A stretch of DNA of 64,000 nt, from the NCBI GenBank assembly GCA_913061185.1, contig CAJXTI010000008.1:25720-89719 (forward strand), given 5' to 3'. Of this stretch, positions 1 through 9,661 are shown piece by piece. How positions within the stretch are numbered: the stretch's first letter is position 1; every line of letters starts with the position of its first letter. Source of the stretch: an uncultured Oceanobacter sp. (GTDB lineage: Bacteria > Pseudomonadota > Gammaproteobacteria > Pseudomonadales > Oceanobacteraceae). The notes below the pieces were generated by a model. The model saw nothing but the letters and a program-made list of their open reading frames with translations. It was not told the origin of the DNA and did no database searches. A program made the translations under genes and the position numbers.

Positions 1-658
1 TATGGTAATGACGTGCAAGGTTGGCCACGGCAAACAGCAGATCACCAATTTCAGACTCCAGCCGCTGATGGTCATTCGCATCCATCTCGACAATCACTTC
101 ATCCAGCTCTTCACGAATCTTGTCGACCACCGCGTGGGGATTATTCCAGTCAAATCCGACCGTTGAGGCTTTTTTCTGCAATTTTACGGCGCGGGTCAAA
201 CCCGGCATGGTGGCTGGAACAGAATCCAGTAAACGAGGCGGATGGGGTGTCGGCTTGGCGGCATTCTCTGCTGCCTTGATAGCCTCCCAATGGGCATTGA
301 TCTCGGCTGCTTGCGGTGTTATCGATGGATCACGTTCGCTCTCCAGCGTACCAGCCGGAAACACATGAGGGTGACGACGAATCAGCTTGGCCACCAGACG
401 GTCGATAATACTGGCGACCGAAAAATGCTGCTGTTCGACACCCAATTGACCATAAAAAATCACCTGGAACAGCAGGTCACCCAATTCCTCTTCGAGATGA
501 GGCCAGTCCTGGCGTTCGATGGCATCAGCGACTTCGTAGGCTTCCTCCAGCGTATGGGGCACGATGCTGGCGAAGTCTTGCTGCAGATCCCAGGGGCAAC
601 CCGTTTTCGGGTTGCGCAACCGGGCCATCAGCGTCAGTAAATCGTCCAGCTGATACAT
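1..658 (-). CDS. mazG: MazG nucleoside triphosphate pyrophosphohydrolase, 3' end cut by window
   Basis: Hydrolyses nucleoside triphosphates to monophosphates and pyrophosphate; MazG is linked to stringent-response control. Translating the minus strand from the ATG at 658 gives 219 uninterrupted residues beginning MYQLDDLLTLMARLRNPKTG. The family signature GCPWD is followed by HTLEEAYEVADAI and EEELGDLLFQV, the acidic metal-binding EExxE/ExxD elements of the first MazG domain. The second domain is visible further on (REELDEVIVEM, ESEIGDLLFAVANLARH). The open frame runs off the left edge, so roughly the last 40-50 residues are missing. Its ATG overlaps the relA stop by one base (TGATG), implying translational coupling. 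Identification is firm. Confidence 0.93.
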   Translation of the reverse strand, partial: MYQLDDLLTLMARLRNPKTGCPWDLQQDFASIVPHTLEEAYEVADAIERQDWPHLEEELGDLLFQVIFYGQLGVEQQHFSVASIIDRLVAKLIRRHPHVFPAGTLESERDPSITPQAAEINAHWEAIKAAENAAKPTPHPPRLLDSVPATMPGLTRAVKLQKKASTVGFDWNNPHAVVDKIREELDEVIVEMDANDHQRLESEIGDLLFAVANLARHYH

Positions 659-2904
659 CAGGACTGGCCCCCGCGAATACGACGAGCCGACATGATGTTG
701 GGCAGTTGTTCGATTTTTTTCATCAAACGGCCGAGGTTTTCCAGGCTTTCGACTTCCACCGTCAACTGCATACTGGCGGTATTGTCGCCCTGGTTCGACT
801 GGGTATTCACGCCGATTACATTAACCCGCTCATTCGCCAGTACCGCACTGACGTCACGTAACAGGCCGGTACGGTCATACGCCAGAATCGACATTTCGAC
901 CGGGTAGGTGCGGGTCGGTTTGACGCCCCAGGTGACTTGCAGGACACGACTTGGCTCAATCGCCTCCAGGTGCAGCAGATTTTCACAATCGCTGCGATGC
1001 ACGGTCACACCACGACCAATGGTGACATAGCCGCGAATATCGTCGCCGGGTAACGGTTGACAACATTGCGCCATTTGAGTCAACAGGTTGCCCACACCTT
1101 CAATGTAAATATCGTCCTTGCCCGGTTTGACGGTTGTCTCCGCCGTCTTGCGAGCCAAGGGTAATTCTTGCTGGGGCTGCCCGACATCGGCCTGACGCAG
1201 TACGGCATGGACAATTTGACCGACACGCATATCACCAGCGCCGACCGCAGCAAACATGTCATCGATCGACTTCATGTTCATATTCTGGGCGATATCGTGC
1301 AGGGGTTCCTGCGCCAGATCCAGACGATCCAGTTCACGCAGTACCAGCGCACGTCCTTCATCGATGTTCTGATCCCGCGCCTGTAACTTGAACCAGTGCG
1401 CGACTTTGGCCCTGGCCCGGCTGGTATGGATATACCCGGACTCTGGATACAACCAGTCACGGCTGGGGTTGGCATTGGGATGAGTCAGAATTTCAATCTG
1501 TTCACCGGTTTTGAGAATGTAGGTCAAAGGCACTATGCGGCCATTAACCTTGGCACCACGACACTTGTTGCCCACTTCGGTATGTACCCGGTAGGCAAAA
1601 TCCACCGGTGTCGCACTCGGCGGCAAGTCCACCACATGACCATCCGGGGTAAAAACGTAGATACGATCCGGATTGATGTCGCTGCGTAATTCCCGTGCCA
1701 GTTCCGGCAGGTCATCCAGTTCTTCGTGCCATTCCAGCACTTGTCGCAGCCAGGCAATTTTCTGTTCGTAGCCGTGATCCTTGCCGTTGGTATCGGTACC
1801 CTTGTACAGCCAGTGAGCACAAACACCCAACTCAGCGTCTTCGTGCATGGCATGGGTACGAATCTGCACTTCAAGCACCTTGCCTTCCGGGCCGATCACG
1901 GCGGTATGCAGGGAGCGGTAACCATTTTCCTTGGGATTGGCGATGTAGTCGTCGAACTCGTTGGGAATATGGCGCCAGAGCGTGTGCACGGTTCCCAGCG
2001 CGGCGTAACAATCGCGCAGCTCGGGCACCAGAATGCGGACAGCACGGATGTCGTATATCTGGGAGAAATCGAGGTTTTTGCGACTCATTTTACGCCAGAT
2101 GCTGTAGATGTGTTTGGCTCGACCATACACATCACAACGAATCCCATAACTCAGCAGTTCTTCCCGCAATACCTGCACCACACCATTCACATAGTCCTGG
2201 CGGGCAATCCGTTTTTCATCCAGCAAGCGCGCAATCTGTTTATAGGAGTCGGGCTGCAAATAGCGAAACGCCAGATCTTCCAGTTCCCATTTGAGATGAC
2301 CAATCCCCAAACGGTGCGCCAACGGCGCATAGATATTAAACACCTCTTCAGCCACTTTTTTGCGGCGATCTGGCGGAGCGTCCTTCACAGCACGAATGGC
2401 GGATGTACGTTCGGCCAGCTTGATCAGCGCCACTCGGACGTCATCAATCATGGCAACCAGCATCTTACGCAGGTTGTCGACCTGGGCTTCGCGCTGCCCC
2501 AGCACGACATCATCCGACGAGTTCTGAATCGCGCTGATGGCCGCCATGCGCAGCACACCCTCGATCAATTTGGCAACGGCGCCACCAAAATCACGCTCTA
2601 CCCGTGCCAGCGACAGCCGCCCTTCCCGTACGGCACGGTAAAGCACGGCGGCCACCAGCGACTCGGTATCCAGCCTCAGATCCATCAGCAGCTGTGCCAT
2701 TTCAATGCCCATCTGCACACTGTCAACCGACCAGTAGGTCTGATTGGCAATGGCTTCATCGGACAACTGTTTGGCCAGCTGCAATGCTTTTAATAAAACT
2801 TCAGGATCCCGAATCTCGTAACCTTGGGTAACACTTTCTAACCAGCGTTCGGCATCCAGTGACCCGTCGTGCCAGAGGGGGAGATCGTCTCTTACCTTAA
2901 CCAC
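658..2904 (-). CDS. relA: GTP pyrophosphokinase RelA, (p)ppGpp synthetase
   Basis: Makes (p)ppGpp from ATP and GTP/GDP on stalled ribosomes in the stringent response. I take the GTG at 2904 as start (MVKVRDDLPLWH), giving 748 residues and the MVxVR beginning typical of RelA; the longer reading frame to 2946 adds 14 residues inside rlmD. The N-terminal hydrolase-like domain (about 30-190) lacks the HDxxED metal motif, which marks RelA rather than bifunctional SpoT. The synthetase domain (about 230-370) contains YDIRAVRILV and NPKENGYRSLHT. A TGS domain follows (DRIYVFTPDGHVVDLP) and a C-terminal ACT domain (ILAYDRTGLLRDVSAVLA). The start overlaps the rlmD end by 8 bases and the stop overlaps mazG by 1, so rlmD-relA-mazG form one operon. 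Confidence 0.97.
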   Translation of the reverse strand: MVKVRDDLPLWHDGSLDAERWLESVTQGYEIRDPEVLLKALQLAKQLSDEAIANQTYWSVDSVQMGIEMAQLLMDLRLDTESLVAAVLYRAVREGRLSLARVERDFGGAVAKLIEGVLRMAAISAIQNSSDDVVLGQREAQVDNLRKMLVAMIDDVRVALIKLAERTSAIRAVKDAPPDRRKKVAEEVFNIYAPLAHRLGIGHLKWELEDLAFRYLQPDSYKQIARLLDEKRIARQDYVNGVVQVLREELLSYGIRCDVYGRAKHIYSIWRKMSRKNLDFSQIYDIRAVRILVPELRDCYAALGTVHTLWRHIPNEFDDYIANPKENGYRSLHTAVIGPEGKVLEVQIRTHAMHEDAELGVCAHWLYKGTDTNGKDHGYEQKIAWLRQVLEWHEELDDLPELARELRSDINPDRIYVFTPDGHVVDLPPSATPVDFAYRVHTEVGNKCRGAKVNGRIVPLTYILKTGEQIEILTHPNANPSRDWLYPESGYIHTSRARAKVAHWFKLQARDQNIDEGRALVLRELDRLDLAQEPLHDIAQNMNMKSIDDMFAAVGAGDMRVGQIVHAVLRQADVGQPQQELPLARKTAETTVKPGKDDIYIEGVGNLLTQMAQCCQPLPGDDIRGYVTIGRGVTVHRSDCENLLHLEAIEPSRVLQVTWGVKPTRTYPVEMSILAYDRTGLLRDVSAVLANERVNVIGVNTQSNQGDNTASMQLTVEVESLENLGRLMKKIEQLPNIMSARRIRGGQS

Positions 2905-4213
2905 GGCGCTTGTCCCGGTAGCTGAGCAGCACCATGGTTTCAACATGATGCGTCTGGGGAAACATATCCATAATTCCTGCCTTTTCTATCTGGTAGCCAG
3001 CCGCAGCCAGCGTACTCAAGTCCCGCGCCAGTGTCGCTGCGTCACAAGACACATAAAGCACCTGCGATACCTTACGGGCGTTCAGTTCCTGCATAAGGGC
3101 TGCCGCACCTGCTCGTGGCGGGTCCAGCAACACCTTGTCGGGTGCCGGCAGGTGAGCCAGCACGCCTGAATTGGATAAATCTGCTTCAATCGCATGCAAG
3201 GACAACGCCAGAGATTCAGCCTGACGCTGCAAACTGCTGACCATGTCGGCCTGAACCTCCACCGCACTGACATGCTGGCAACGTCGGGCCAGTGGCATAC
3301 TGAAATTGCCATGTCCGGCAAACAAGTCCCAGATCACGTCCTCTTTTTGCGGCTGCAACCATGCCAATGCCTGTTGCACCATGGCGCGATTGACCGGGCC
3401 ATTGACCTGGAAAAAGTCACTCAGTTGCATTTTTAATGGCTGCTCATCCACAAAATGAACCAGCTCGACCGGTTGTTGCGGGAAAATGCACACCGACGGT
3501 TCGTCACGCCCCGGATTGAGCCACAGCTGCAATGACGAGTCAGCACTCAGAGATTCAGCCAGCGAGCACAATGATTGCTGATCCGCCAGCGAGAGCGGTT
3601 TGAGAATACGGAACACCAGCGCCAGTGCATTGTCGGCCGCGACTACTTCAATCTGGGTAATACGATCACGTCCCTGCAGGGTCGAAATACCGTCGCGCCA
3701 GCGCATCCAGTCCAGTGCCGGTAACGCAGGCAAAACTGGGCAGCGATCAATATTGGTCAGATGCTCGGAAGCGGCTTCACGAAAACCGAGAAAATTACGC
3801 TGTTTGTCTTTGCTGAAGCGCACTCCCAAACGCGCCTTGCGCCGATAGCCCCAAGGTTCTGCGGTTATCGGCGGTGCCCATTCCGGCACCACCAGCCCCT
3901 GACGACTGAACTCCCGTTCGACACGCTGTTGTTTAAAGTTAACCTGGGCGGGATACGCTAAATGCTGCAAATCACAACCGCCACAACGCTGATAGTGAGG
4001 GCAGTCCGGTATCACCCGGTCTGCTGCCGGCTGCTCAATCGATACCAACCGAGTCATCCAGACTTTTTTGCGGCGGCCGTCCAGGCGGACAGTGACCTGC
4101 TCACCGGGCAAAGCGCCGGGCACAAAATAGACATCACGGCCAAGGCGAGCGACTCCCTGTCCATCCGACGTCATATTATCAATATTCAGTTGCAAGGTTT
4201 TTGCCGTGACCAC
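2897..4213 (-). CDS. rlmD: 23S rRNA (uracil-1939-C5)-methyltransferase RlmD
   Basis: S-adenosylmethionine-dependent methyltransferase forming m5U1939 in 23S rRNA. The 438-residue protein starts with GTG after an AGGAG-like ribosome site. An N-terminal TRAM domain (about 1-65) is followed by the iron-sulfur cysteines in CPHYQRCGGCDLQH and one more Cys upstream of the catalytic half (RCPVLP). The SAM-binding motif DLFAGHGNFSMPLA, the LLDPPRAGA motif and the catalytic-cysteine motif YVSCDAATLARD are all intact. Length is normal for the family. It lies downstream of cysM on the same strand (129-base gap) and overlaps relA, the same arrangement as in Pseudomonas. Confidence 0.96.
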   Translation of the reverse strand: MVTAKTLQLNIDNMTSDGQGVARLGRDVYFVPGALPGEQVTVRLDGRRKKVWMTRLVSIEQPAADRVIPDCPHYQRCGGCDLQHLAYPAQVNFKQQRVEREFSRQGLVVPEWAPPITAEPWGYRRKARLGVRFSKDKQRNFLGFREAASEHLTNIDRCPVLPALPALDWMRWRDGISTLQGRDRITQIEVVAADNALALVFRILKPLSLADQQSLCSLAESLSADSSLQLWLNPGRDEPSVCIFPQQPVELVHFVDEQPLKMQLSDFFQVNGPVNRAMVQQALAWLQPQKEDVIWDLFAGHGNFSMPLARRCQHVSAVEVQADMVSSLQRQAESLALSLHAIEADLSNSGVLAHLPAPDKVLLDPPRAGAAALMQELNARKVSQVLYVSCDAATLARDLSTLAAAGYQIEKAGIMDMFPQTHHVETMVLLSYRDKRRG

Positions 4214-4342
4214 CCGTATCTCCTGAGCAAATGCCAGCTAGATACATCTCCGCTGGCGAGTAACGGCGCACAGTATTGGTACTCTCGGCGGGATTGCAAC
4301 CCTGAAGCCCGGTCACAATCAGATTGACGGGGGTTTCGGCGG

Positions 4343-5272
4343 TTATTCCTGCTCCGGAGCAAAAATACCTGAGGATAAATAGCGGTCGCCACGATCACAC
4401 ACAATAGCCACAATCGTGGCGTTCTGCAGCTGCAACGCCAGCTGCAACGCCGCATACACCGCACCACCGGATGAAACACCACAAAAGATGCCTTCTTCAC
4501 GGGCCAGCTGGCGCATGGTGCTTTCCGCTTCGTGCTGGCCGATGTCGAGTATCTGATCGACGCGTTGACGTTCAAAGATAGTGGGCAGGTATTCTTCCGG
4601 CCAACGACGAATGCCCGGAATCGATGCGCCGTCCGAGGGTTGCAACCCGACGACACAGACCGCCGGATTCTGCTCTTTAAGATAACGGGAGATGCCCATA
4701 ATCGTTCCGGTGGTTCCCATGGAACTGACAAAATGGGTAATCCGTCCAGCGGTTTGTTGCCAGATTTCCGGGCCGGTGCTGGCATAATGAGCCTCTGGAT
4801 TGGCCATATTACCGAACTGGTTCAGTACCTTGCCCTGACCTTGTGATTGCATCGACAACGCCAGATCACGGGCACCTTCCATGCCGTTGCTGACCAGAAT
4901 CAATTCCGCGCCATAGGCTTGCATCGCCCAGCGTCGCTCCATCGTGCTGCTGTCTGGCATAATCAAGATCATACGGTAACCCATCATCGCAGCGGCCATA
5001 GCCAACGCAATCCCGGTGTTGCCGCTGGTCGCTTCGATCAGCGTATCACCAGGCTGAATATCACCTTGCTGTTCGGCCAGGCGGATCATTGACAGTGCCG
5101 GTCGGTCTTTCACCGATCCTGCCGGGTTATTGCCTTCCAGCTTCAGTAATATCTGGTTGCCGTCCGTATTGGCACCCATACGCTGCAATCGCACCAGCGG
5201 CGTGTGGCCGACGCAGTCAGCAATGGTTGGATAATCAATGTCAGGGGTCGCCAAGGTCGTCACAATAGTCAC
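4343..5272 (-). CDS. cysM: Cysteine synthase B (O-acetylserine sulfhydrylase)
   Basis: PLP enzyme making cysteine from O-acetylserine and sulfide or thiosulfate. The 309-residue protein carries the CysM-type block NNPAGSVKDRPALSM with the Schiff-base Lys at about residue 55, the substrate loop EATSGNTGIALA and the glycine-rich phosphate-binding loop VSSMGTTGTIMG. CGVSSGGAV lies near the C-terminus. The body DYPTIADCVGHTPLVRLQ matches CysM rather than CysK. About 10 extra residues precede it, so an internal start is possible. Divergent from barA across a 316-base intergenic region; rlmD follows downstream. Confidence 0.95.
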   Translation of the reverse strand: MTIVTTLATPDIDYPTIADCVGHTPLVRLQRMGANTDGNQILLKLEGNNPAGSVKDRPALSMIRLAEQQGDIQPGDTLIEATSGNTGIALAMAAAMMGYRMILIMPDSSTMERRWAMQAYGAELILVSNGMEGARDLALSMQSQGQGKVLNQFGNMANPEAHYASTGPEIWQQTAGRITHFVSSMGTTGTIMGISRYLKEQNPAVCVVGLQPSDGASIPGIRRWPEEYLPTIFERQRVDQILDIGQHEAESTMRQLAREEGIFCGVSSGGAVYAALQLALQLQNATIVAIVCDRGDRYLSSGIFAPEQE

Positions 5273-5402
5273 CTTACCTATTCTTTATATAACCAAATAC
5301 GACACATAGTACGTGTTAATCCGACCATTCGTTAATAACAATTACTGATTTCCATAGAGCTTTTTACCACCCTTGCATCTGCCTTTTTTATCCCTTCCCT
5401 AA

Positions 5403-5432
5403 CCCTTGCTGAGCCCTTGCTGAGCCCTTGCT
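5403..5432. repeat. 11-bp tandem repeat, about 2.7 copies
   Basis: The unit CCCTTGCTGAG occurs exactly at 5403-5413 and 5414-5424, with a third partial copy to 5432. It lies about 160-190 bases upstream of the barA start. Confidence 0.85.
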
Positions 5433-5459
5433 TGCGCCACCAGCACAGGGAAATTGCTA

Positions 5460-5487
5460 TTTCCGAACACTTTCCGAACACTTTCCG
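5460..5487. repeat. 11-bp tandem repeat, about 2.5 copies
   Basis: The unit TTTCCGAACAC occurs exactly at 5460-5470 and 5471-5481, with a partial third copy to 5487. It has the same period as the neighbouring array but a different unit. One helical turn is about 10.5 bp, so the copies fall nearly on the same face of the DNA. Confidence 0.85.
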
Positions 5488-5588
5488 TGCGTCTACCGGC
5501 GAGCCGGTGAGTGATTGCGTGTACTGCTATTACTCAGTACTCTTCGTTTTCTTTTTTCGACCTGCAAGCAGGTTGCCTGGCGAGCACC

Positions 5589-8417
5589 ATGAAAACCTGG
5601 AATCTTCAACATCGCGTATTGTTAATGGGGCTGCTGCCAGGTCTTATTGTATCGCTGGTACTTGGCAGTTATTTTATCAGCCAGCGTTTTCGCGACCTCA
5701 ACGATCTGCTCGACCAACGCGCACTGGCCATGGCAAAACAGCTGGCACCGGTCTGCGAATACGGCGTTACCATTGGCAACGTGGCCATTCTGCAGAACAT
5801 CGCCAACAACATGTTGGAAGAACCGGACGTTCGCTCAGTCAGTATCTACAATCAGGATATGGAACTGATGGCCCATGCCGGGCCACGCATGATCAGTAAT
5901 CAGCTATCCGATTCAACGTTAAGACGCGGCCAGTTACACCTGATGCATACCAGTGAGTCGGTGCGGGTGCGCACACCGGTTCTGGCGCAAAATCTGATCA
6001 TTTCTGATCAGGTATCCACCCAGTTTTTTGCGGAACAAGCAGCCGAACCCAAGTTACTGGGATGGGCTGAGCTGGAATTGTCGGTCAGTAATACCCGCCT
6101 GGCTCGCTACCAGCATGCCGCTTCGTCGCTGACCATGATCCTGGTAACCCTGATCAGCTGTTTTTTCCTCGCGGTACGTATCAGCCGCCAGATTTCCCGG
6201 CCAACCATCAGTATTCTGCAAGCCATTCATGCACTGGAAGATGGCAAATACGAAGCCCGAGTTCGTGTTGAAGGCGGTGGCGAATTGAGCGAAATGGCCA
6301 GCGGGATCAACAGCCTGGCAGCCGGACTGCAACAAACCAGTGTTGAACAGCAGCGCAGCATTGAGGAAGCCACTCGCGACATGCAGGAAACCATGGATGA
6401 TCTGGAAATCCGTAACCGCCAGTTGCTGCTCGACCAACGCGAAGCCCAGGAAGCCAGCCGCCTCAAATCCGAGTTCCTTGCCAACGTCAGTCACGAACTG
6501 CGGACACCGCTAACCGGTATCAAAGGCTATGTGCAGTTAATGGAGCGTACTCGTCTCAGTGAACGGCAAAGCGATTATATTGACACCATGCGCAAGTCGT
6601 CCGATGACCTGATGCGCATCATTAACGACATTCTCGATCTGTCCAAACTGGAAGCCGGTAAACTGATTATTGACCACAGCGCCGTCAACCTCCGGGACGT
6701 CGCTGAGGATGTGTTGATTGCGTTAACACCGGACGCCATTAACAAGCAACTGGCACTGTCTCTAAAAATCGATGCCGACGTTCCCTGTCAGTTGCAGGGT
6801 GATGAACTGCGCCTTAAACAGGTGCTGACCAATCTGGTTGGTAACGCGATCAAATTCACTGAATCAGGCTCAGTGGCTGTTTATATCAGCTTGATCAATG
6901 TCCGTAACAGCCAGGCCAGCATCAATATTGACGTTCGGGATACCGGGATCGGACTGTCACTGGAACAGCAAAAACGGCTGTTTAATGCCTTTAGTCAGGC
7001 CGATGCCAGCACTGCCCGGCAGTTTGGAGGCACCGGCCTTGGCCTGATTATCTCGCGGGCCCTGGTGCAAGCAATGCGTGGTGATATTCGTGTCGAGAGC
7101 CACCCGGGTGAAGGTTCGGTGTTCAGTTTTCACTTCAGCACCGATCTGGATAACAACCCTCCGGCCGCACTGGAAAGCCTGCACCCAGGCCACATTGCGA
7201 TACTCGACGGACATCCGGACAGCAAACACAATCTGTGTACACTGTTGGCAGAATGGCAACTGGTCAGCACAGATTGTGCTTCGGTCAAGGAACTGGAGCA
7301 GTTGTTGCTGAACACGACTGACAGGCCGGACGCGGTCATTATCACCGTCGAAAGCGATTACCTTGGCAGCTCTTTGTGCCAGCAAATCTCCCGACAGCTG
7401 GTTCCCTACGGTGTGCCAATTATTACCTTGGTAGACAGCCTCAGTCACGACCATCTGGATCAGCTGCGTCACTACGGCGCCTTTGCCTGTATGACCCGGC
7501 CATTCAGCAGCCGCAAGCTACATGCACTGTTGTCAGACATCCTGAACGGTGAATCGGTTGATGACGAACCACCTGCCATGCTGCGGCAGTTGCATCAGAC
7601 ACCCGGTCTTCCACCCCATATTCTCGCTGTTGATGATAATGATGCCAATCTGCGCCTGGTCGTTACCCTGTTGCGCGACCTCGGACTACCGACCTATGGT
7701 GCATCATCCGGTCAGGAAGCCATTAATATGATTCAGCAACAACATATCGATCTGGTGTTTATGGATATACAGATGCCAGGAATGAATGGACTGGAAGCCA
7801 CCAAACGGATTCGCACGTTACCGAACAAACAAGGAATTCCAGTGGTCGCATTAACCGCGCATGCCATGGCGGATGAAAAACAACAGCTGCTCAAGGAAGG
7901 CATGAATGACTATCAGACCAAACCTATCTCAATGGACCAACTGGTGCAGTGTATTCACCACTGGACCGGTTTTATGCCACCAACAGAACCTCTGCAGGAA
8001 GCATCCGAAACCGACTACGGCGTAGACCCGCTGGATGAACAGAAAGATCAACCCGGACTGTTTTCGCTGGAGCTGGCACTGCGCTGCGCCAGTGGTAAAC
8101 CGGCACTCGCCTGCGACATGATGGATATGTTGTTAACCTCATTACCCAAGGAGCTGCAACGTATCCGGGAGCTGTGGGAAGAAGAAAACCTGGTCGACTT
8201 GCAGGCAGCGGTACATCGTCTGCACGGTGCATCACGTTACTGTGGTATTCCAGCCCTCAGACATGATCTGGAAGTGTTGGAGACAACGTTAAAGAGCAAG
8301 CAATTTACGGCCTTGCCGGATCGGGTACGGTGTATGGTTGCGACCGCTGAAAAACTGCAACAATGGTCCGCCCACTACGACTGGCGCAGTGCCATCACCA
8401 ACAGCAACCAGGACTGA
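5589..8417 (+). CDS. barA: Hybrid sensor histidine kinase BarA/GacS
   Basis: Tripartite kinase of the Gac/Rsm global regulatory pathway, normally phosphorylating the response regulator UvrY/GacA. I start it at the ATG at 5589 (MKTWNLQHRVLLMGLL), as in GacS; the open frame extends 26 codons further upstream without similarity. Order over 942 residues: first membrane helix (about 9-30), periplasmic sensor, second helix (about 175-200), HAMP, HisKA with NVSHELRTP (His about 302), HATPase (NLVGNAIKF, DTGIGLS, GGTGLGL), a degenerate receiver, a true receiver with VFMDIQMPG (Asp about 726) and a C-terminal HPt domain HRLHGASRYCG (His about 876). All phosphotransfer residues are present. Convergent with acpS downstream. 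Confidence 0.96.
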   Translation: MKTWNLQHRVLLMGLLPGLIVSLVLGSYFISQRFRDLNDLLDQRALAMAKQLAPVCEYGVTIGNVAILQNIANNMLEEPDVRSVSIYNQDMELMAHAGPRMISNQLSDSTLRRGQLHLMHTSESVRVRTPVLAQNLIISDQVSTQFFAEQAAEPKLLGWAELELSVSNTRLARYQHAASSLTMILVTLISCFFLAVRISRQISRPTISILQAIHALEDGKYEARVRVEGGGELSEMASGINSLAAGLQQTSVEQQRSIEEATRDMQETMDDLEIRNRQLLLDQREAQEASRLKSEFLANVSHELRTPLTGIKGYVQLMERTRLSERQSDYIDTMRKSSDDLMRIINDILDLSKLEAGKLIIDHSAVNLRDVAEDVLIALTPDAINKQLALSLKIDADVPCQLQGDELRLKQVLTNLVGNAIKFTESGSVAVYISLINVRNSQASINIDVRDTGIGLSLEQQKRLFNAFSQADASTARQFGGTGLGLIISRALVQAMRGDIRVESHPGEGSVFSFHFSTDLDNNPPAALESLHPGHIAILDGHPDSKHNLCTLLAEWQLVSTDCASVKELEQLLLNTTDRPDAVIITVESDYLGSSLCQQISRQLVPYGVPIITLVDSLSHDHLDQLRHYGAFACMTRPFSSRKLHALLSDILNGESVDDEPPAMLRQLHQTPGLPPHILAVDDNDANLRLVVTLLRDLGLPTYGASSGQEAINMIQQQHIDLVFMDIQMPGMNGLEATKRIRTLPNKQGIPVVALTAHAMADEKQQLLKEGMNDYQTKPISMDQLVQCIHHWTGFMPPTEPLQEASETDYGVDPLDEQKDQPGLFSLELALRCASGKPALACDMMDMLLTSLPKELQRIRELWEEENLVDLQAAVHRLHGASRYCGIPALRHDLEVLETTLKSKQFTALPDRVRCMVATAEKLQQWSAHYDWRSAITNSNQD

Positions 8418-8435
8418 AACAGGTCACCCAGTCAA

Positions 8436-8849
8436 CTAACGCGACAGCACGGCAAAGGCCAGTACCCACGGCTGTTCATCAGACAGGCTGAGCAGTGCCT
8501 GACGGCCTTCCAATTGCTGCAAACGGTCAGCGGCAGCACCAAACAGTGCAACCACCGGTGCTCCCTGGGCGCTACGCAGAACCTCCAGTTGCTGAAAACC
8601 CACGCCTTGTGCAATCCCGGTTCCCAGGGCTTTTGCCAAGGCTTCCTTGGCGGCAAACTGCTTGGCCAGAAAGTTGATCGAACAACCTCGCGCCCGCCAC
8701 ACGTCTTGTTCAGCCGGGGTCAGAATGCGCTGTACCAGCCGTTCCCCCTTGCGACGAAAAACCGCCTCGATACGATCCACCCGAATCATATCGGTACCGA
8801 CACCAATCACTGCCGGCGATAAAGCAACGGCCAGACTTGCTGCGGTCAC
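8436..8849 (-). CDS. acpS: Holo-[acyl-carrier-protein] synthase
   Basis: Transfers 4'-phosphopantetheine from CoA to acyl carrier protein. The 137-residue protein has the AcpS core [18 protein letters not shown], with the metal-binding Asp, then the second motif [19 protein letters not shown] with its Glu. It begins with GTG in a four-base overlap (GTGA) with the end of pdxJ, the same pdxJ-acpS coupling as in E. coli. About 14 residues precede the conserved core, slightly longer than usual. Convergent with barA, 18 bases apart. Confidence 0.95.
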   Translation of the reverse strand: MTAASLAVALSPAVIGVGTDMIRVDRIEAVFRRKGERLVQRILTPAEQDVWRARGCSINFLAKQFAAKEALAKALGTGIAQGVGFQQLEVLRSAQGAPVVALFGAAADRLQQLEGRQALLSLSDEQPWVLAFAVLSR

Positions 8850-9586
8850 GACGAGGCATCAGCCAGTAAGGTGCGCATCTCGGTAACCGCGCGCTCTATA
8901 CCCACAAACAGCGCATGGGCAACAATTGCGTGACCAATATTCAATTCATTGATCTCGGCAATAGCCGCAATCGGTTCAACATTGTGGTAATTCAAACCAT
9001 GCCCGGCGTTCACGATCAAACCACACTGATGCGCATACTGTGCCGCTGCCCGAATCCGTTGCAGTTCTTCCCGAACAGCCGTCGCTGCCGTTGCATCGGC
9101 ATAGCGCCCGGTATGTAATTCGATCACCGGAGCACCCGTACGAACCGCAGCGTCAATCTGGGCCAGATCCGGGTCGATAAACAATGAGACAACACTGCCA
9201 ACCTGCTTCAGGCGTGTCACCGCAGCAGTAATCTGGGCTTCCTGACCCATCACATCCAGACCACCTTCGGTCGTCAATTCTTCCCGTTTTTCAGGTACCA
9301 GGCAGACACATTCCGGCTCAACTTCTTCGGCCAGTTGCAGCATCGCTTCGGTGACGGCCATTTCCAGATTCATGCGGGTGGTCAAGGTTTCTTTCAGCAC
9401 GTAGACGTCACGGGTCTGGATGTGACGCCGATCTTCACGGGGATGGATGGTGATGCCATCAGCACCGGCCTGTTCAGCAACAAAAGCCGCTTGTACCGGG
9501 TCGGGATAACGGGTACCACGGGCCTGACGCAGCGTCGCTATATGGTCGATATTGACACCAAGAAGAACACGGCCATCTTTGATCAC
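8846..9586 (-). CDS. pdxJ: Pyridoxine 5'-phosphate synthase PdxJ
   Basis: Condenses 3-amino-2-oxopropyl phosphate with 1-deoxyxylulose 5-phosphate in vitamin B6 synthesis. The conserved body [33 protein letters not shown] and [10 protein letters not shown] is complete. I choose the GTG at 9586, preceded by GAGGAT eight bases upstream, giving 246 residues; a TTG at 9601 would add five. Phosphate- and active-site residues (the His/Arg in HPREDRRH, the Glu in INLEMAVT-like [11 protein letters not shown]) are present. Translationally coupled to acpS. Confidence 0.95.
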   Translation of the reverse strand: MIKDGRVLLGVNIDHIATLRQARGTRYPDPVQAAFVAEQAGADGITIHPREDRRHIQTRDVYVLKETLTTRMNLEMAVTEAMLQLAEEVEPECVCLVPEKREELTTEGGLDVMGQEAQITAAVTRLKQVGSVVSLFIDPDLAQIDAAVRTGAPVIELHTGRYADATAATAVREELQRIRAAAQYAHQCGLIVNAGHGLNYHNVEPIAAIAEINELNIGHAIVAHALFVGIERAVTEMRTLLADASS

Positions 9587-9661
9587 AAAAAATATCCTCA
9601 ATCAGTTGGGTTTGAACGCTAACAGCGATTAAAGCGGGAGTAGTGCGCTACTCACAGAGGG

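Larger units (their letters stand above)
5273..5588. promoter_or_regulatory. Divergent cysM / barA intergenic region
   Basis: This 316-base gap separates two divergently transcribed genes and must hold both promoters. It is AT-rich near cysM and contains two separate short tandem arrays, both with an 11-base period, at 5403-5432 and 5460-5487 (listed separately). I see no small gene in it. Confidence 0.6.

Noticed and set aside
1726..2793. 355-codon open frame on the plus strand
   Set aside because: It lies wholly inside relA on the opposite strand; the relA product is conserved throughout and the antisense translation is not protein-like.
658..2904. SpoT instead of RelA
   Set aside because: The HDxxED hydrolase motif is absent and the gene lies between rlmD and mazG, the RelA context.
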